Source: JAUVXJ01 sp034430275
GTDB lineage: Bacteria > Chloroflexota > Anaerolineae > UBA7937 > B3-Chlor
Direction: 5' to 3'
DNA: 17,268 nt
NCBI GenBank assembly: GCA_034430275.1
Contig: DAOUEW010000076.1
Span: 1 to 17,268 of the forward strand
In this document: piece after piece, positions 14,470-17,268 of the stretch
Position numbering within the stretch: position 1 is the first letter of the stretch
Layout: each line of letters begins with the position of its first letter
Position numbers and translations under genes: made by a program
The notes under the pieces: model-generated
Database searches by the model: none
Told to the model about the DNA's origin: nothing
What the model saw: only the letters and a program-made list of their open reading frames with translations

Positions 14470-17199
14470 TTGGCCCTTCTCAAGCGGAAGAGAGCCCTCA
14501 CCCAGCTCGTCCTGATCGCCCTCTACCTCGTCTTGACCCTGGTCCTCACCTATCCCCTGGTGACTCACTTCAGCACGCACGTCCTGGGGACCGATATCTG
14601 GGCCTTCGACGAGTACACCTTCATCTGGAACATGTGGTGGTTCAAGCATGCCTTGCTTGAACTCCAGTCGAACCCCTTGTACTCGGAATACATCTTCTAC
14701 CCGCTGGGCATCAGCCTGGTCCTGTACACGTACAACCTCTTCAACGCTTTGGTGTCGCTCCCGTTGCAGCCCTGGCTCGGGCTTCCTGCCATCGCCAACC
14801 TGATCAACGTCCTCTCTCTCGCTTTCTCCGGGTACGGCACATACCTCCTGCTCCGCTACCTGCTGCGGGTTGACGAGCAGCAGGGGGTCCGGGTGCTGCC
14901 CCTCGAATGTGCGGCCTTCGTGGGTGGGCTGGTCTACGCCTTCTCCTCGTACCACTTCGTCTACGCCGCTCTGGGGCACAACGAATTGGTGAGCACGCAA
15001 TGGCTGCCCCTCTACGTTCTCTTCCTGACCAAGACCCTCCATGAGAGACGGTGGCGCAACGCAGTCCTGGCGGGGGTTGTGGCCGGCCTGGCCATGCTCT
15101 GCGACATGCTCTTCGGCGTCTTCCTGGCCTTCATGACCCTTGTCGTTCTCGGCTTCGCGGGTCGGCGACTGGTCGCCAGCCTGGCCTTCGCCAAGCGGTT
15201 GGGTGTGCTCCTGCTGGCCTTCCTGGTCGTTTACGGCGCGGTGGCATATCCCGTCGTTACAGAGTTCCTGCGAGGCGAATACGCCATGCAGGGCTGGGGC
15301 CACTCCGAGAAGCTCCTGGTGGACCTCTTTGGCTTCACCACGCCCACCGCGCTGCATCCGCTGTTCGGCACCGACTGGAGCCAGGAGCTTATCGCCGTCC
15401 GAGAGGGAACGGCCCGTTTCGCGGACGTGAACACAGTCTTCGTGGGCTGGGCGGTGCTTCTGCTAGCTCTCTTCGCTGCCCTCAGGTACCTGAAACGGGT
15501 CAGGGCCTGGGTAGTTGGGGCCCTGGTGTCGGCAGTCCTGGCTATGGGGCCGCTGCTGCACATTAACGGGCGCTCCGTCTTCGACCTCGATGGGCTGCAG
15601 GTGAACGTACCTCTGCCCTTCATAATCCTGCACTACATCCCCTTCGTCAATGCCAATCGCGTGCCCCACCGGTTCAGCGCCGTACTCATGCTGTGCCTGG
15701 CCGTGCTGGTGGGCTTCGCGGTTTATGCGATCCTCCTCCGTCTGAAAGGCAGAACCGCGGTTCTGGTCGTCTCGGCTACCCTATCGGCCCTGGTGCTCTT
15801 CGAGCACCTATCTGTGCCTATGCCCCTCACAGACGCCAGGGTGCCAGACTGGTACTACGAACTGGCGCAGGAACCCGGCGATTTCGCCATTGTGGAGTTC
15901 CCGCTGGGGTGGCGCAACAGCTTCGGGGTCTTCGGAGTGGAGCGTACCCAGGCCGAGTACTACCAGACCATCCACCACAAGAGACTGCCTTCGGGCAACA
16001 TCTCGCGCAACCCAGCGTTCAAATTCGAGTACTTCCAGCGCCTTTCTGTGTTCGATTCCATTGCCCGAGTGGAGTCGTACGAGGAACTGGATCCCTCCCG
16101 AGTGGAACAGGATCGCCTCCTGGTAGAAGACCTGATCTACTTCTTCGACATCCGCTACCTGGTCTTCCAGCCTATCGTGCCCGACCGTCCGCCCTACTCA
16201 GACACACGTCCGCAGGTGGAGGCGTACGTCCAGCAGGTCTTCCCGGTGGAGAAGGTCTACCAGGACGAGGATGGGTTCACGGTGTACCAGGTTCAACAGC
16301 CCGAGGCGCGTACCGAGGTCAACATCGACTTCGGCACGGAGGGAGCACGGCTCTACCAGGGGGAGGGATGGAGCCGTGATGAGATGATAGGCGGCGCTTC
16401 CGCCAACTGGTCTGAGTCCACGAGCGCCCAAGTCTTCGTTCCACTGCGCCAGGCGGGAGACTACGAAATGAGCTTCCGCGCCCTGGCCTTCTCCTTCGAG
16501 GGCGCTTCAGGGCAGACTCTGGAGGTGATCGTCAACGGCCACCGGCTGCCGGAGCGCTTCTCTATCGGTCCCTCCTGGGACATCTACACTCTGAGTGTCC
16601 CCAGCGAGTGTCTGAAGAGCGGACTCAACAAGGTGGTTCTGGACTTCGCCTACGCAGCGTCTCCAAGCGATGTTCTGCCTGGCAGCTTCGAAGTGGGCAG
16701 CACTGGTGTCACCTCGCCTGTGGAGATCACCGTCAACAGCGCGGGCCTCCAGGCCGGTGACTTTGCCTATATCACGGTGGACGGAGAGGACGCGTCCACC
16801 CACCGGCGCGGGTACAACGTGGCTGTGATAGACGCTCAGACGGGCGTCGTGGTGCAGACCGCGGGTTTCGACACCTTCGCCAACGAGTTCGAGTCGCAAG
16901 ATCTGGCGGATTTCATAGCCGAGATTATCCACGGCCACATCGTGGCCGTGGCGGTCAAGGAAGACGGTGCAGCCCATCTCACCGAGGCGGCGGTCCAAGC
17001 CCTGCGCTCCCTGGGCGCCCAGACAGACATACGCAACACTGAGTACCTGTCTCACTCTATCATCGGAGTCAAGGGAGCCGCTGAGGGGTCCGCGCTCGAA
17101 GCCGCCGGCGAGAGTAACTCCTACCTGCACGTAGGCAAGAACCCCGACCAGCGTACCCTGTCCGTGGCGATTGATTACGTCAACGTAGAGCTCAGATGA
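14470..17199 (+). CDS. Large GT-C/YfhO-like membrane protein with beta-sandwich and C-terminal ILEI/FAM3-like domain
   Basis: About 909 residues. Start: TTG at 14470 with GGCAGGAGG six bases before it, giving a basic N-terminus (ALLKRKRALTQ) directly before the first membrane segment. Residues ~12-445 hold about a dozen membrane segments, with TDIWAFDEYTF in the first loop (acidic residues as in GT-C enzymes). Residues ~450-610 are soluble (DFAIVEFPLGWR), ~615-735 look like a galactose-binding-type beta-sandwich (ANWSESTSAQVFVPLRQAGDYEM), and ~751-880 match the ILEI/FAM3 pattern: ITVNSAGLQAGDFAYITVDG, RRGYNVAVIDAQTG, FDTFAN, DFIAEIIHGHIVAVAVKEDG, ALRSLGA and IIGVKGA. ILEI-like domains occur in FAM3 proteins and as a glycan-binding stem domain in POMGNT1, so a sugar-recognition role is likely (inference). 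The tail should face outside. The next gene overlaps its stop. Confidence 0.8.
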   Translation: MALLKRKRALTQLVLIALYLVLTLVLTYPLVTHFSTHVLGTDIWAFDEYTFIWNMWWFKHALLELQSNPLYSEYIFYPLGISLVLYTYNLFNALVSLPLQPWLGLPAIANLINVLSLAFSGYGTYLLLRYLLRVDEQQGVRVLPLECAAFVGGLVYAFSSYHFVYAALGHNELVSTQWLPLYVLFLTKTLHERRWRNAVLAGVVAGLAMLCDMLFGVFLAFMTLVVLGFAGRRLVASLAFAKRLGVLLLAFLVVYGAVAYPVVTEFLRGEYAMQGWGHSEKLLVDLFGFTTPTALHPLFGTDWSQELIAVREGTARFADVNTVFVGWAVLLLALFAALRYLKRVRAWVVGALVSAVLAMGPLLHINGRSVFDLDGLQVNVPLPFIILHYIPFVNANRVPHRFSAVLMLCLAVLVGFAVYAILLRLKGRTAVLVVSATLSALVLFEHLSVPMPLTDARVPDWYYELAQEPGDFAIVEFPLGWRNSFGVFGVERTQAEYYQTIHHKRLPSGNISRNPAFKFEYFQRLSVFDSIARVESYEELDPSRVEQDRLLVEDLIYFFDIRYLVFQPIVPDRPPYSDTRPQVEAYVQQVFPVEKVYQDEDGFTVYQVQQPEARTEVNIDFGTEGARLYQGEGWSRDEMIGGASANWSESTSAQVFVPLRQAGDYEMSFRALAFSFEGASGQTLEVIVNGHRLPERFSIGPSWDIYTLSVPSECLKSGLNKVVLDFAYAASPSDVLPGSFEVGSTGVTSPVEITVNSAGLQAGDFAYITVDGEDASTHRRGYNVAVIDAQTGVVVQTAGFDTFANEFESQDLADFIAEIIHGHIVAVAVKEDGAAHLTEAAVQALRSLGAQTDIRNTEYLSHSIIGVKGAAEGSALEAAGESNSYLHVGKNPDQRTLSVAIDYVNVELR

Positions 17200-17268
17200 T
17201 GCTCCCTCGACCAGGATCAACGCGTGCGGACGCCGTGATGGGGCCGCTGTTGGTCCTGGGCAGCCTCT
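17196..17268 (+). CDS. Start of a further gene, probably membrane protein (cut by right edge)
   Basis: An ATG at 17196 overlaps the TGA of the large GT-C gene (ATGA), with a second ATG directly after it at 17199. The frame stays open to the window end for 24 codons: MMLPRPGSTRADAV, then MGPLLVLGSL, which looks like a short cytoplasmic start followed by the beginning of a membrane segment. GTAGAG lies about ten bases upstream. The product cannot be named; given the neighbours, another polytopic glycan-assembly protein is likely. Confidence 0.5.
   Translation, partial: MMLPRPGSTRADAVMGPLLVLGSL

Noticed and set aside
14275..15357. A 360-codon open frame on the minus strand
   Set aside because: Antisense to the large GT-C gene; composition (many Gln, Glu, Gly, His) is that of a complement of hydrophobic coding sequence, with no ribosome binding site or recognisable domain.
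1..17268. Mobile element, phage, CRISPR or defence system
   Set aside because: No transposase, integrase, terminal inverted repeats, repeat-spacer array or defence-family motif was seen; the only large repeat is the ~2-kb tandem duplication explained above.

Overview
The window is a GC-rich bacterial chromosome segment (roughly 60% G+C by eye). It has strong AGGAGG-type ribosome binding sites and several GTG and TTG starts. It holds 13 protein genes, two of them cut by the window edges, plus one gene fossil. The mix of an acyl-CoA dehydrogenase/ETF operon, YtcJ-type amidohydrolases, large GT-C membrane proteins with a C-terminal ILEI-like domain and small WPxGxYxV-type lipoproteins resembles Chloroflexota (Anaerolineae or relatives). 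That assignment is an inference from gene style, not from a marker gene. No tRNA, rRNA, CRISPR array, transposase or phage gene was seen.

Left half, minus strand (1-7628): one apparent transcription unit reads leftward from a good sigma-70-like promoter (TTGACG-17 bp-TATCCT, 7600-7628). In order it contains a small lipoprotein, an acyl-CoA dehydrogenase, an ETF beta subunit with no ETF alpha beside it, a YtcJ-like amidohydrolase, a second YtcJ-like amidohydrolase, an EamA-family transporter and a HAD-family nucleotidase-like phosphatase that runs off the left edge. It looks like a catabolic or detoxification operon: oxidation of an acyl-CoA thioester with electrons passed to ETF, metal-dependent hydrolysis of amide or formamide-like substrates, and export or import by a drug/metabolite transporter.

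The two amidohydrolase genes are a tandem duplication whose breakpoint is still readable. The 320-bp gap between them holds a fused fossil: a piece of the transporter gene joined in frame to the last ~36 codons of the ETF beta gene. This is the junction expected if a ~2-kb unit (etfB tail - amidohydrolase - start of the transporter) was duplicated head to tail. The two copies differ strongly in their upstream halves, but a contiguous downstream tract is much more alike, including at silent positions, which suggests later gene conversion.

Right half, plus strand (7778-17268): a divergent promoter (TTGCCC-18 bp-TATAAT) drives a tightly packed set: SAM-dependent methyltransferase, NAD-dependent sugar epimerase (UDP-glucuronate 4-epimerase type), radical SAM/SPASM-like protein and two GT-C polytopic membrane proteins with extracytoplasmic tails. 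After a 171-bp gap with its own candidate promoter comes a 909-residue GT-C/YfhO-like membrane protein carrying a beta-sandwich and a C-terminal ILEI/FAM3-like domain, and then the start of another membrane gene overlapping it by ATGA. Together these suggest synthesis and surface assembly of a glycan or glycolipid: the epimerase makes a nucleotide sugar, the methyltransferase and radical SAM enzyme modify a precursor, and the GT-C proteins transfer sugars from lipid carriers outside the membrane.
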